Assembly (NCBI GenBank): GCA_021783235.1
Contig: JAJXUD010000018.1
Location: forward strand, 1 to 63,878
Reading direction: 5' to 3'
From: Myxococcales bacterium
GTDB taxonomy: Bacteria > Myxococcota > Myxococcia > Myxococcales > JAKAPL01
DNA: 63,878 nucleotides
Positions 36,909-46,357 of this stretch are shown one piece after another. The notes beneath the pieces are model-generated. The model was not told the DNA's origin, did not search any database, and saw only the letters and a program-made list of their open reading frames with translations. Position numbers and translations under genes: made by a program. The first letter of the stretch is position 1. Every line of letters begins with the position of its first letter.

Positions 36909-37943
36909 TCACCAGGGCTCGCTGTTCGCGATGAAGTCGTAGGGGTAGCCCCACTCCGGCGCGGTGGCCTCGTCGAGCTCGCGCAGATCCTCGGGCGAGA
37001 GCGTCAGCTCCGCCGCCTCGAGGTTCTCGCGCAGCTGGGCCACCGTCCGAGCGCCGACGATGACCGAGGTGCACTCGGGCTTCGCGAGCAGCCAGGCGAG
37101 CGCGACGGGCGCGGGCCCCTTGCCGTGCCGCTTGCCGACCCGGATCGCCGCCTCGAGCACCTTCCAGTTCCGCTCCCGCTCGAAGGCGGCGAGGCGGCTC
37201 TTCGAGACCGCGAGCCGCGAGCCCGCGGGCGGCTCCTGGCCCCGCTGGTACTTGCCCGAGAGGAAGCCGCGGGCGAGCGGGCTCCAGACGAGGACGCCGA
37301 GGCCGAAGGCGCGCGCCGCCGAGACGAGCTCGCGCTCGGCGTCGCGGACGAGGAGGCTCCATTGAAGCTGGATCGATTCGTAGCGGTGCAGGCCAAGCCG
37401 AGCCGCCGTCCCGTCGGCCTCCCCGAGCCGATAGCCCGTGTAGTTCGAGCAGCCCGCGTAGCGGACCTTCCCCTGCCGCACGAGATCGTCCAGGGCGCGC
37501 AGCGTCTCCTCGACGGGCGTCGCGCCGTCCTGCATGTGGACCTGATAGAGGTCGATCCAGTCGGTCTGGAGCCGCCGCAGCGAGTCCTCGCAGGCCATGA
37601 GGACGTGGCGGCGCGAGAGCCCCCGGTCGTTCGGACCTGGTTCGGCCCCCGGCCTCCCGGGCCCGCTCCCCATCGTGAAGCGGCACTTGGTCGCGAGGAC
37701 GACCTGATTCCGTCGCCCCTTCAACCACTCGCCGAGCAGCTCCTCCGAGCGGCCCTCGCTGTAGACGTTCGCGCTGTCGACGAAGTCGACGCCGGCCTCG
37801 AGCGCGGCGTCGAGGACGCGCCGCGCCTCGTCGTCGGGCGAGGTGGCGCCCTTCATGAAGCCGCGACTCTCGCCGAAGGTCATGGCGCCGAGGCAGAAAC
37901 GGGAGACACGAAGGCCGGTGCGGCCGAGCTGGCGGTGGTCCAA
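36909..37943 (-). CDS. Aldo/keto reductase
   Basis: 344 residues from TTG 37943, which has a perfect AGGAGG six bases upstream; a longer frame to 37997 is not needed. Motifs are complete: DHRQLGRTGLRVSRFCLGAM, DFVDSANVYSEGRSEELLG (Asp, Tyr), VVLATKCRF (Lys), IDLYQVHMQD (His) and TSVIVGARTVAQLREN. It resembles YajO-type reductases. It may share a transcript with the reductase 59 bases downstream. The physiological substrate is unknown. Confidence 0.92.
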   Translation of the reverse strand: MDHRQLGRTGLRVSRFCLGAMTFGESRGFMKGATSPDDEARRVLDAALEAGVDFVDSANVYSEGRSEELLGEWLKGRRNQVVLATKCRFTMGSGPGRPGAEPGPNDRGLSRRHVLMACEDSLRRLQTDWIDLYQVHMQDGATPVEETLRALDDLVRQGKVRYAGCSNYTGYRLGEADGTAARLGLHRYESIQLQWSLLVRDAERELVSAARAFGLGVLVWSPLARGFLSGKYQRGQEPPAGSRLAVSKSRLAAFERERNWKVLEAAIRVGKRHGKGPAPVALAWLLAKPECTSVIVGARTVAQLRENLEAAELTLSPEDLRELDEATAPEWGYPYDFIANSEPW

Positions 37944-38047
37944 GGGACGCCTCCTGATCGAGCCTCGGGAATTAACCGCCGCCGGCCCGGCCGGCAAGCG
38001 ATCCTTCGACCTGGCGCCCGTCCAACGAGCGTGGCATCGTGTTTCGC

Positions 38048-38806
38048 ATGAGACTGAGCTCCCTCGTCCTCCTCCTCGGCGCCGTTGCCTGCGGGCCCGC
38101 CATCTACGTGGCGCCGACCCCCGCCTTCTCCGTGGGCGAGCCCCAGGCGGTGGCCATCGCCCGCAACTTCGCCCGCTCGCAGGGGCTGAACCCGGGTGGC
38201 GTGCGGCGCGCCTTCGTCGTCGCGGGGAGCTGGCGGGTCGAGCTGAACCTCCTGCCCCCGACCTGCGGGGAGGAGTGGGTGCGCGTCGACGGCTTCGACG
38301 GCCACGTCATCGAGGCGCACCCGCGCAGCTGGGCCTGCGTGGCCCCGCCCCCGCCGCCGCCCATCGTCCGACCGATCGTGCCGCTCGTGCCGCAGGGCGA
38401 GGCGATCGCAATCGCCCAGCAGTTCGCGCGCCGTCAAGGCTTCAACCCGGGCTGGGCGGAGCGCGTCTTCGCGGTGGGCCAGGCCTGGCGGATCGAGCTG
38501 CCGCTGCTCAGGCCCACCTGCGGCGACGAGTGGTTCATGGTGGCGATGCACGGAGGCCAGGTCCTCGAGGCGCACCCGCGCAGCTGGGGCTGCTTCGGGC
38601 AGCGGCCGCCGCCGCCGCCGCTGCCGCCGAACGCGCACCCCGTGGCGCCCGTCGGCCCACCGCCCCAGGGCCACGGCGTGGTGCCGGTGGGCCCGCCGCC
38701 CGGGCAGCACGCGGTGGAGCCGGTGGGCCCACCGCCCGGGCAGCACGAGGTGGAGCCGGTCGGCCCGCCGCCTCCCGGGCAGCACGAGGTCGTGCCCGTC
38801 CAGTAG
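38048..38806 (+). CDS. Lipoprotein with duplicated PepSY-like domain and Pro-rich tail
   Basis: 252 residues from ATG 38048 (GTG 38039 also in frame). The lipoprotein signal is LSSLVLLLGAVACGP. Two copies of a 60-residue unit follow: EPQAVAIARNFARSQGLNPG with EEWVRVDGFDGHVIEAHPRS, and EAIAIAQQFARRQGFNPGW with DEWFMVAMHGGQVLEAHPRS. They resemble PepSY domains. The tail is a tandem repeat around VGPPPGQHEVEP. Function unknown; PepSY domains often regulate proteases or bind outside the cell. Confidence 0.75.
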   Translation: MRLSSLVLLLGAVACGPAIYVAPTPAFSVGEPQAVAIARNFARSQGLNPGGVRRAFVVAGSWRVELNLLPPTCGEEWVRVDGFDGHVIEAHPRSWACVAPPPPPPIVRPIVPLVPQGEAIAIAQQFARRQGFNPGWAERVFAVGQAWRIELPLLRPTCGDEWFMVAMHGGQVLEAHPRSWGCFGQRPPPPPLPPNAHPVAPVGPPPQGHGVVPVGPPPGQHAVEPVGPPPGQHEVEPVGPPPPGQHEVVPVQ

Positions 38807-38842
38807 CGTCCCTCGCCGAGAGGCGTGATAGAGGGTGGCCCC

Positions 38843-39424
38843 GTGCGCCGCCTTCTGCCTGCCGCCCTGCTTGCCGCCTGCCTCGCCTCCGCCGCGGCGC
38901 TCGCGCACCTGCTCCCGGGCGTCTCTCGGATGCGCCCGGGCAGCCCCTTCAACTGGTACGCGGTGCAGGCCGTCTCGCCCTTGGATGGGGGCTACGGGGA
39001 GGCTCCCCTCGAGTTCGAGCCGCTGCGGGGGCGCGCGCTCGCGTTCCTCGTGATCGACCCCTACCTGCCCGGAGACCTCGCCGAGGCGCGACGCTTCGAG
39101 CGGCTCGCCCATGGGCTGCGCCACACCGCGGCCCTCCTCGTCGCCGCCCCGTCGAGATCCCAGGACGCGAAGGCGCTCGCGGCCCAGGCGACCCACGAGC
39201 GGCTCACGCTGCCGCTCGTGGTGGACCGGCGGGACGTCTTCCCGTACGCGTTCGGCTTCGGCCGCGCCGACTCGCCTCGCTACGAGCTCTTCGACCGTTC
39301 CTGGACGCTCCTGGTCCAGAACGGCCGCGCGCTGCGGGAGCGGCTCGCGGACGGCGTGACCCTCGCAGAGGCGCTACGGGCCCTCGATCGCGGCGATCGG
39401 ATCGTCCCCCAGACCGTCCCATAG
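38843..39424 (+). CDS. Exported thioredoxin-fold-like protein without redox cysteines
   Basis: 193 residues from GTG 38843, with GAGG a few bases upstream. A signal peptide (AALLAACLASAAALAHLL) precedes a domain with RGRALAFLVIDPYLPGDLAE, RRFERLAHGLRHTAALLVAA and RYELFDRSWTLLVQNGRAL, the strand and helix pattern of AhpC/TSA-like folds. The catalytic Cys pair is absent. It is probably a membrane-attached or periplasmic accessory protein. Confidence in the fold is low. Confidence 0.6.
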   Translation: MRRLLPAALLAACLASAAALAHLLPGVSRMRPGSPFNWYAVQAVSPLDGGYGEAPLEFEPLRGRALAFLVIDPYLPGDLAEARRFERLAHGLRHTAALLVAAPSRSQDAKALAAQATHERLTLPLVVDRRDVFPYAFGFGRADSPRYELFDRSWTLLVQNGRALRERLADGVTLAEALRALDRGDRIVPQTVP

Positions 39425-39544
39425 CCCGCCTCGCTGGCTGGGAGCCGAAGGCCCGTCCCCCTCCGCCGCCGAACGGCCCCCCGCTGCGGCGTTCGCGCCG
39501 GGTGGCCACTGTTCCATCGGGAACCAACAGCGAGGGGAGGGCTC

Positions 39545-40711
39545 ATGGACATCGGCGGCGAGCTGCACGAGCTCGTTGAGATCGTTCCTTCCGAAGAGAA
39601 GCCGGTCGTCAGCGTCTACCTGAACACCCGCTGGGCGGACGAACAGCAGCGCCGGCGGGTCAGCGTCTTCGTGCGCGAGCGCAGCCGAGCCGCCCGGGCC
39701 CTCTACGATCCCCGGGGCGCGATCGGCGCGGCGCTCGGCCGCGACCTCGAACGGCTGCAGTCGCGCGTCGACGCGCTCGTGGCCGAGCCGACCGACGCGA
39801 AGGGGGCGGCCTTTTTCCTCTCCGAGGGGCGCGGTCTCGACCGGCAGCTGCTCTTCAAGGTGCCGTTCGAGCCGCAGTTTTCGGTGGCCCCCGAGCCCCG
39901 ACTGCTCCCGCTGGCCCGCCTCTCCGAGGCCTACCGGCCGCTGCTGCTCGCCGTCGTCGACGAACGTGGCGCCGAGGTCTACGAGACCGCGGTGGGAGAG
40001 CTGACGTTCGGCCTCTCGATCGAACGGCCCACGCCCTCGCGCAAGCACATGAACGGCTGGTACCAGCGGCGCTACCAGCGCGGCGTGCGAGAGAAGGTAC
40101 GGGAGCACTACGTCGAGGTCTCGCAGCTCCTGACCCAGCTCTTCGACCGGGACCCTCGCACCGCGCTCGTGATCGCCGGCCCCGAGGATCAGGTGGCGCA
40201 GCTCTCGGCGCTGTTGCCGCACCGGGTCCGCGAGCGGATCGTGACCACGCTCCACGCGAAGCGGCGCGTCGATCACGGTCCGACCCTCGAGGAGGTGACG
40301 CGCGCCCTCTTGGATCACGAGCGCGCGGCCGAGGCCGGCGACGCGGAGGCGCTCGTCGGCGAGGCGCTCGCCGGCGGTCTCGCGGTGCTCGGCCCGGAGG
40401 ACGTGGCGCTCGCCGCCGAGGAGGGTCGCGTCCACCGGCTCGTGCTCGACCGGACCTTCTCGCAACCGGGCTGGCACTGTCCCTCGTGCGACGCCTTCGG
40501 CATCAAGGCGCAGGCGGGCTGCCCCTATTGCGGCGGCACCGTCTCGACCACGGACCTCGGCGAGGAGCTCACCCGCCGGGTGCTGCAGCAGGGAGGCGAG
40601 GTCCAGCAGCTCGAGGACGGCTGGCTGCGCCACTTCGACGGCATCGGGGCGCTGCTCCGCCACCGCGGAAGCCGGGCGCCCATCGGCTACGTCTTCCACG
40701 GGATGTTCTGA
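39545..40711 (+). CDS. Bacterial archaeo-eukaryotic release-factor-like protein (BaeRF family)
   Basis: 388 residues with GGGGAGGG close before ATG. The N-terminal part ([20 protein letters not shown]) and [20 protein letters not shown] match the eRF1-like fold of BaeRF proteins, and a central [20 protein letters not shown] follows. The C-terminus has a zinc ribbon, [20 protein letters not shown]. No GGQ-like loop was recognised. Such proteins may rescue stalled ribosomes or handle peptidyl-tRNA, but bacterial roles are not established. It stands alone on its strand. Confidence 0.75.
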   Translation: MDIGGELHELVEIVPSEEKPVVSVYLNTRWADEQQRRRVSVFVRERSRAARALYDPRGAIGAALGRDLERLQSRVDALVAEPTDAKGAAFFLSEGRGLDRQLLFKVPFEPQFSVAPEPRLLPLARLSEAYRPLLLAVVDERGAEVYETAVGELTFGLSIERPTPSRKHMNGWYQRRYQRGVREKVREHYVEVSQLLTQLFDRDPRTALVIAGPEDQVAQLSALLPHRVRERIVTTLHAKRRVDHGPTLEEVTRALLDHERAAEAGDAEALVGEALAGGLAVLGPEDVALAAEEGRVHRLVLDRTFSQPGWHCPSCDAFGIKAQAGCPYCGGTVSTTDLGEELTRRVLQQGGEVQQLEDGWLRHFDGIGALLRHRGSRAPIGYVFHGMF

Positions 40712-40826
40712 TCCGCGGGGCCGACCGTCCCGCCGATGGGGTCAGGTAAACCCCAATTGCCCCAGCAGTGGGTGGGATGTTACGAGGCGCGCGAATTCGA
40801 TTCCAACTCTACCCGGGAGGGTCTCC

Positions 40827-41660
40827 TTGAAGCGCGCGCTCTTGTCGTCCGTCATCGTCCTCGGTCTCGTGGCCTGCCCCGGCGCGAGCGGTCCCCAGGG
40901 GCTGACTGGCCCCACGGGCCCCACGGGCAAGGGAGACGTCGGCCCGACGGGCCCCACCGGCCCCGCCGGCGGAGGGAGCAGCGGCTCGGTCGGCGCGACC
41001 GGGCCGACCGGCGCCACCGGCCCCACCGGCCCGGGCGGCGGCAGCTCGGGCGGCGCGGGAGCGACCGGAGCGACCGGCGCGACCGGCCCCACGGGAAACA
41101 ACGGCACCAATGGCCTCCCCGGCGCGACCGGCGCCACGGGCCCCACCGGCCCGATGCCCGTCGGCTGCGCGAGCGGAGTCATCGGCCAGCAGTGGAACAG
41201 CAAGATGGTCGGCTGCGATTGCACCCCGAGCGCCGGAATGGGGAACACCTGTTGGGTGCCGGTGCGGGATGCCGACGCGATGTGCGCCCCGGGCTGGCAC
41301 GTCTGCAACTTGGACGAGTGGAACGCGAGCCGTAACGGCACGCTCTCGAAGCAGGCCCGGTTCATCCGCGCCGCCATCGGCTCCTGCACCGGCTGCAACT
41401 CGGACGTCCTCCAGAACGCCGACGACATCTGCGACCCGAACGGTCCGACCTGCACGAGCGCGAACGGCGACAGCAACCAGTACTTCTTCGTCTTCAGCTC
41501 CGAGATCGACGTCGCCTGCGGCGCAACCTGGTCGACCGGCATCCAGAACGGCGACGTGAGCCGCATCGAGAGCTTCGGCAGCAAGCCGGACTGCCTCGCC
41601 AGCAACTCGATCAATTTGGGCACGAATCAATGGGTCGTCGGGAGCATGTGCTGCCAGTAG
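40827..41660 (+). CDS. Collagen-like lipoprotein with Cys-rich C-terminus
   Basis: 277 residues from TTG 40827 (GGGAGG six bases upstream). The lipoprotein signal ends [11 protein letters not shown]. Then follow over 30 Gly-X-Y triplets ([20 protein letters not shown]), broken by Gly/Ser runs, to about residue 110. The C-terminal domain has about 14 Cys ([46 protein letters not shown]). The stalk should form a triple helix and display the C-terminal domain at the cell surface. Ligand unknown. GC is locally high. Confidence 0.82.
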   Translation: MKRALLSSVIVLGLVACPGASGPQGLTGPTGPTGKGDVGPTGPTGPAGGGSSGSVGATGPTGATGPTGPGGGSSGGAGATGATGATGPTGNNGTNGLPGATGATGPTGPMPVGCASGVIGQQWNSKMVGCDCTPSAGMGNTCWVPVRDADAMCAPGWHVCNLDEWNASRNGTLSKQARFIRAAIGSCTGCNSDVLQNADDICDPNGPTCTSANGDSNQYFFVFSSEIDVACGATWSTGIQNGDVSRIESFGSKPDCLASNSINLGTNQWVVGSMCCQ

Positions 41661-41743
41661 TGAAAAGAGAGTCCCGTTGGGGGTGGTTCCCTCGGGGGGG
41701 CGGCGTCTGCTAGACCAGCGACCGCCCCCGCAGAGGAGCCCCC

Positions 41744-43768
41744 ATGAAAGCGCCCCCCGTCCCAGAGAAGCTCGCCCAGCTCGCCGTAAACACGATCAAG
41801 CTGCTCGCGGTCGACGCCGTCGAGAAGGCCAATTCGGGCCATCCCGGCATGCCGATGGGCATGGCCGACTGCGCCTTCGTCCTCTGGTCGCGCTACCTCC
41901 GCTTCGATCCGAAGGAGCCGCGCTGGCCCAACCGAGACCGCTTCATCCTCTCGGCGGGCCACGGCTCGATGCTGCTCTACGGGCTGCTCCACCTCTCGGG
42001 CTACGACCTCTCGCTCGACGATCTGAAGCAGTTTCGCCAGTGGGGCAGCCGGACGCCGGGCCACCCCGAGGCCTCGCACACGCCCGGCGTCGAGGTGACC
42101 ACCGGGCCGCTCGGGCAGGGCTTCGCGAACGGGGTCGGCATGGCCATCGCCGAGAAGATGGCCGCCGCCCAGTTCAACTCGAAGGAGCGGGCGCTCTACG
42201 ACCATCGGATCTTCGGCATCGTCAGCGACGGCGACCTGATGGAGGGGATCTCGCACGAGGCCGCCTCGATCGCGGGCCACCTCGGCCTCGGGAACCTCGT
42301 CTACTTCTACGACGACAACCACATCTCCATCGAGGGCAAGACCGAGATCACGCTGACCGACGACGCCGCGGCGCGCTTCGAGGCGTACGGCTGGTTCGCG
42401 CAGCGGATCGACGGGCACGACCACGCCCAGATCGAGCGGGCGCTCGACGCGGCGCTCGCCCAGAAGGAGCGGCCGTCGATCATCGTGGCGCGGACCCACA
42501 TCGCGAACGGCGCCCCGACCCTCCACGACTCGCCCAAGTCGCACGGCGAGCCGCTCGGCGCCGAAGAGGTCGCGCGCACGAAGAAGGCGGTCGGCTGGCC
42601 CGAGGAGCCGACCTTCCGGGTGCCGGACGAGGTTCGCGCGCTCTTTGCGAGCCGGGTCTCCTCGCTGCGCGAGGAGCGGGCCGCCTGGGAGAGGCTGCGC
42701 GACGACTGGAAGCGCGAGAACCCCGAGCGGGCGAGGCTCTGGGAGGAGCGGCTCGAGGCGAAGATCCCCGCGGACCTCTTCGACGAGCTCGTCCAGAAGC
42801 TCCCGGCGCCGGCGGCCGAGGCCACCCGGGCGCTCGCCGGCCAGATCGAGCAGCTCGTCGCCGAGCGGCTGCCCGGGCTCGTGGGCGGCTCGGCCGACCT
42901 CGACCCGTCGACCAAGACCGCGATCAAGTCCTCGGGCTTCCTCTCCCCGGGCGACTTCAGCGGACGGAACGTCCACTTCGGCGTGCGCGAGCACGGCATG
43001 GGCGGCATCCTGAACGGCCTCGCCCAGTACGGCGGCTTCATCCCGTTCGGCTCCACCTTCCTCGTCTTCTCGGACTACATGCGGCCTTCCATCCGGCTCG
43101 CCGCGCTCGGCCACCTCCACACCATCTACGTCTTCACCCACGACAGCGTGCTCCTCGGCGAGGACGGCCCCACCCACCAGCCGGTGGAGCAGCTCGGCGC
43201 CCTGCGGCTCATCCCCCACCTCCACGTCCACCGGCCGGCGGACGCCCTCGAGGTCGCCGCGGCCTGGACGGCGGCGGTCTCGCGCAAGGACGGCCCCACG
43301 GCCATCGTGCTGACGCGGCAGAAGCTCCCGCCCATCTCCCGCCCGGCGGCCTTCGACCCGAAGCTCGCCCTGCGCGGCGGCTACGTCGTCAAGCCCGCGG
43401 CCGGAAAGCCGGACCTCGTGCTCATGGCCACGGGCAGCGAGCTCCACGTCGTCGCCGGAGCCGCCGAGCTGCTCGAGAAGGAGGGGCGCCGCTGCCAGCT
43501 CGTCTCGCTCCCCTGCCTCGAACGGTTCGAGGCCGAGGACGCCGGCTACCGGGCGCAGGTCCTGCCCCCGGGCGTGCGGCGGCTCTCGCTCGAGGCCGGG
43601 CGCACCGAGCCCTGGCTCCGCTGGGTGGGGCCGGACGGCCTCGCCCTCGGCGTCGACGACTTCGGCGCCTCGGCGCCGGCGAAGGTGCTCGCCGAGCAGC
43701 TCGGCCTCACCGCCGAGAAGGTCGCCGCGCGGGCCCGCGATTGGCTCGCGAAGCCTGCCGCCCGATAG
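41744..43768 (+). CDS. tkt: Transketolase
   Basis: 674 residues with GAGGAG six bases before ATG. It has NSGHPGMPMGMADCAFVLW, TTGPLGQGFANGVGMAIAE, the thiamine diphosphate site VSDGDLMEGISHEAAS through YFYDDN, and the catalytic Glu in FGVREHGMGGI. TPP-dependent transfer of two-carbon units links the pentose-phosphate pathway and glycolysis. It belongs functionally with the operon at 53081-59088 but lies 9 kb away as a single gene. Confidence 0.97.
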   Translation: MKAPPVPEKLAQLAVNTIKLLAVDAVEKANSGHPGMPMGMADCAFVLWSRYLRFDPKEPRWPNRDRFILSAGHGSMLLYGLLHLSGYDLSLDDLKQFRQWGSRTPGHPEASHTPGVEVTTGPLGQGFANGVGMAIAEKMAAAQFNSKERALYDHRIFGIVSDGDLMEGISHEAASIAGHLGLGNLVYFYDDNHISIEGKTEITLTDDAAARFEAYGWFAQRIDGHDHAQIERALDAALAQKERPSIIVARTHIANGAPTLHDSPKSHGEPLGAEEVARTKKAVGWPEEPTFRVPDEVRALFASRVSSLREERAAWERLRDDWKRENPERARLWEERLEAKIPADLFDELVQKLPAPAAEATRALAGQIEQLVAERLPGLVGGSADLDPSTKTAIKSSGFLSPGDFSGRNVHFGVREHGMGGILNGLAQYGGFIPFGSTFLVFSDYMRPSIRLAALGHLHTIYVFTHDSVLLGEDGPTHQPVEQLGALRLIPHLHVHRPADALEVAAAWTAAVSRKDGPTAIVLTRQKLPPISRPAAFDPKLALRGGYVVKPAAGKPDLVLMATGSELHVVAGAAELLEKEGRRCQLVSLPCLERFEAEDAGYRAQVLPPGVRRLSLEAGRTEPWLRWVGPDGLALGVDDFGASAPAKVLAEQLGLTAEKVAARARDWLAKPAAR

Positions 43769-43822
43769 CTCGCGCGAAGCTGACGGCCGGGTCGATCGTT
43801 CCGCCGACCCAGGCCGGGTACG

Positions 43823-44995
43823 CTACAGCCCCTCGGGCCGAACCTCCGGCTTCGGGTCGCGGATGGGCTCGAGGCGCGTGCCGGCGAGGACCCGCAGCCG
43901 GTTGCCGCGCCAGACGACCTCGTTCGTCACCATGGCGCGCAGCCACGAGCCGAAGATCAGGAGGTCCTTGACCGGCGTGAAGACGAGGTGGCGCAGCCGG
44001 ATCGGCGAGCGCTCCTGCACCGTGCGCGAGCCGGCGTCGGCGAGGATCTTCGTGAGGGCGAGCAGGAGGAACGCGACCAGCCGGTGGCGGGTCGGGCAGG
44101 CGAAGAGCCCGAGGAGGCCGAGCGCCACCGGGTTCAGGAGGAGCTGGAAGCTGAAGAGGAAGCGGCCGATGAGCCGCCGCTGGATGACGTTCCAGCGCGT
44201 GTAGCGCAGGAAGAAGTCGCCGACCCCGAGCTGGTGGCTCACGTTGACGACCGGCTGGTGGCCGACCTCCGTCCGCTTGCCGAGCTGCTTCCCGACGCGG
44301 CTGCCGAGGATGAAGTCCTCGGCGAGCACGTCCTTGACCGACTCGAAGCCCCCCATGGCGGCGAGGTCCCCCCGGCGCATCGCCATCGACTTGCCCACGA
44401 CGAAGTCCTGCCCGGCGATCCGCTTGCCGGAGATCATCCCCGGGGTCACGAGGCTCGCGAGGTGGAGCCGATCGAAGAGGGCACCGAGCGTCTCGTCGCC
44501 CACCCCGATGATCGGGTGGGTGACGAGCCCGGTCTCGGGCCGCTCGAAGAGGGCGGCGATCTCGGACAGGTAGCCAGCCCCCACCCGGACGTTCGAGTCG
44601 CTGATGAGCAGCAGCTCGTGGCGCGCCTCGGGCTCGAGCGTCAGGAGCTGATTCACCTTGGCGTTGAGCCCCGGCTCGCCGCGCTGCATCACGAGGCGGA
44701 AGATCCTCGGCCAGCGGCCAGCCGCGGCGCGAGCGACGGCGTGGGCCGGGTCGTCGACGCTCTTCAGCCCGAGGAGGACCTCGTAGTTCGGGTAGTCGAG
44801 CTCGGCGAAGCAGGCGAGGTTCGCCTCGAGGTCGTCGTCGATGCCGCAGAGCGGCTTCAGGATGGAGATGCCCGGCGTTCCTTTGGGCGTCGGCGGCCGC
44901 TCTCGCAGGTGACGAACGGCCGACAGATGCTCCACCATGACGATGGTGAGGCCGATGCCGGCGACCAGGAAGAGGACGTTCGAGAGCCAGACCAT
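43823..44995 (-). CDS. GT21-type glycosyltransferase (ceramide glucosyltransferase/HpnI-like)
   Basis: 390 residues from ATG 44995. An N-terminal membrane helix (VWLSNVLFLVAGIGLTIVMV) precedes a GT-A domain with ISILKPLCGIDDDLEANL, LISDSNVRVGAGYL (DxD-like), KDVLAEDFILGSRVGKQLG and RYTRWNVIQRRLIG (RxxRW), all in the GT21 pattern. Two or three C-terminal helices follow (PVALGLLGLFACPTRHRLVA). It transfers sugar to a lipid; both sphingolipid and hopanoid acceptors are known in this family, and the neighbours do not decide. Confidence 0.85.
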   Translation of the reverse strand: MVWLSNVLFLVAGIGLTIVMVEHLSAVRHLRERPPTPKGTPGISILKPLCGIDDDLEANLACFAELDYPNYEVLLGLKSVDDPAHAVARAAAGRWPRIFRLVMQRGEPGLNAKVNQLLTLEPEARHELLLISDSNVRVGAGYLSEIAALFERPETGLVTHPIIGVGDETLGALFDRLHLASLVTPGMISGKRIAGQDFVVGKSMAMRRGDLAAMGGFESVKDVLAEDFILGSRVGKQLGKRTEVGHQPVVNVSHQLGVGDFFLRYTRWNVIQRRLIGRFLFSFQLLLNPVALGLLGLFACPTRHRLVAFLLLALTKILADAGSRTVQERSPIRLRHLVFTPVKDLLIFGSWLRAMVTNEVVWRGNRLRVLAGTRLEPIRDPKPEVRPEGL

Positions 44996-45181
44996 GGCGG
45001 AAGTCGCCGGAAGCTGTAACAGAAACGGCCACGTCCCGGGAAGGGACGAGGTGGCCTCCCCGGGGTGCGCCCACCGTCGAGCGGCCCGGGGGCTGTCCGG
45101 GCGGGCGAGCCGCGCCCATCTTGCGGGGAGGGCGGGGAGAGGAGCGAGGCGCTCCCGGGCCACACCGCCCGCGGCTGGAGG

Positions 45182-46348
45182 ATGCGCTTGCGTCGTCGGC
45201 TCCGCTTCGCGCCGCTCGGCGCGGCGCTCTGGGGGTGCTGGCTCGGGTCGTGCGGCGGGGGGCCGGCGCCCGAACGGGTCGGGCGCGCGGCGGCGGCCCA
45301 TCCCGTCCCGGTGCTCAGCGCGCGAGCCTTGCGGCGCGACGTCCCGAGGCTCGTCGACGGCCTCGGGGTCGTCGCGGCCTACGACACGGCGGTCGTCCAC
45401 TCCCGGGTCGACGGCGAGCTCGAGCGGGTCGGCTTCGAGGAGGGGCAGTTCGTCCGGGAGGGGGACTTCCTCGCCCAGCTCGACCCGAGGCCCTTCCGGA
45501 TCGCCCTCGCCCAGGCCCGAGCGTCCCTCGCGAAGGATCGCGCGACCCTGCGGAACGGCCGCCTCAACTGGCGGCGCAACCGGGAGCTCCTGCGCCGCCG
45601 GCTCGTCTCGACGCAGACCGTCACCGACCTGCGAGCCCAGGTGGACGAGTTCGAGGCGCAGATCCGCGTCGACGAGGCCGCCGTCGCGAGCGCCCGGCTG
45701 AACCTCGTCTACGCGCGCATCAGCTCGCCCATCGACGGCGTCACCGGGGTCCGGCTCATCGACCCGGGCAACGTGGTCCACGCCTCGGATCCCTCGGGCA
45801 TCGTGGTCGTGGCGCGCGTCGATCCCGCCGCCATCTACGTGAGCATCCCCGAGGACGTCCTGCCGGAGGTCGTCGCGCAGGGGGCCCGCGCGCCGCTGCG
45901 GGTCCTCGCGCGCAGCCGGGACGACCGGATCGACTACGGGGAGGGGCGGGTCGCGGTGCTCGACAACCAGGTGAACCAGGCCACCGGGACGCTCCGCCTC
46001 AAGGCGATCTTTCCGAACCCCGACCGGCTGCTCTGGCCGGCCCAGTTCGTGAAGGTCCAGGTCGAGCTCGGCGTCCTGCGCGGCGCGGTCGTCGTCCCCT
46101 CGGGCGCCCTCCAGCGGGGGCCAGAGGGCGCCTTCGTCTACGTGGTCCGGCAGGATCAGACCGTCGAGATGCGCCGGGTGGAGCCCGGCCCCGCCGTGGG
46201 CGGCAGCACGGTGATCGGCCGGGGACTCGCGCCGGGCGAGGAGGTCGTCACCGAGGGGCAGCTTCGGCTGAAGCCGGGCTCCCGGGTGACGGTCCAGGCG
46301 TCGGGACCCTACCCCGTCGAGGCGGCTGGCGGGCTCATGGATCCCTAG
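45182..46348 (+). CDS. RND efflux membrane-fusion protein (MdtA-like)
   Basis: 388 residues. A lipoprotein-like N-terminus (GAALWGCWLGSCGGG) is followed by a biotinyl-lipoyl-like half (VVHSRVDGELERVGFEEGQF, VREGDFLAQLDPRPF), a coiled-coil hairpin (LAKDRATLRNGRLNWRRNRE) and the second lipoyl half (ARISSPIDGVTGVRLIDPGN). The adaptor bridges the inner-membrane pump and an outer-membrane channel. GGAGG touches the ATG, so TTG 45188, six bases from it, is an alternative start. It leads a three-gene operon. Confidence 0.93.
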   Translation: MRLRRRLRFAPLGAALWGCWLGSCGGGPAPERVGRAAAAHPVPVLSARALRRDVPRLVDGLGVVAAYDTAVVHSRVDGELERVGFEEGQFVREGDFLAQLDPRPFRIALAQARASLAKDRATLRNGRLNWRRNRELLRRRLVSTQTVTDLRAQVDEFEAQIRVDEAAVASARLNLVYARISSPIDGVTGVRLIDPGNVVHASDPSGIVVVARVDPAAIYVSIPEDVLPEVVAQGARAPLRVLARSRDDRIDYGEGRVAVLDNQVNQATGTLRLKAIFPNPDRLLWPAQFVKVQVELGVLRGAVVVPSGALQRGPEGAFVYVVRQDQTVEMRRVEPGPAVGGSTVIGRGLAPGEEVVTEGQLRLKPGSRVTVQASGPYPVEAAGGLMDP

Positions 46349-46357
46349 GCGGCGGCC

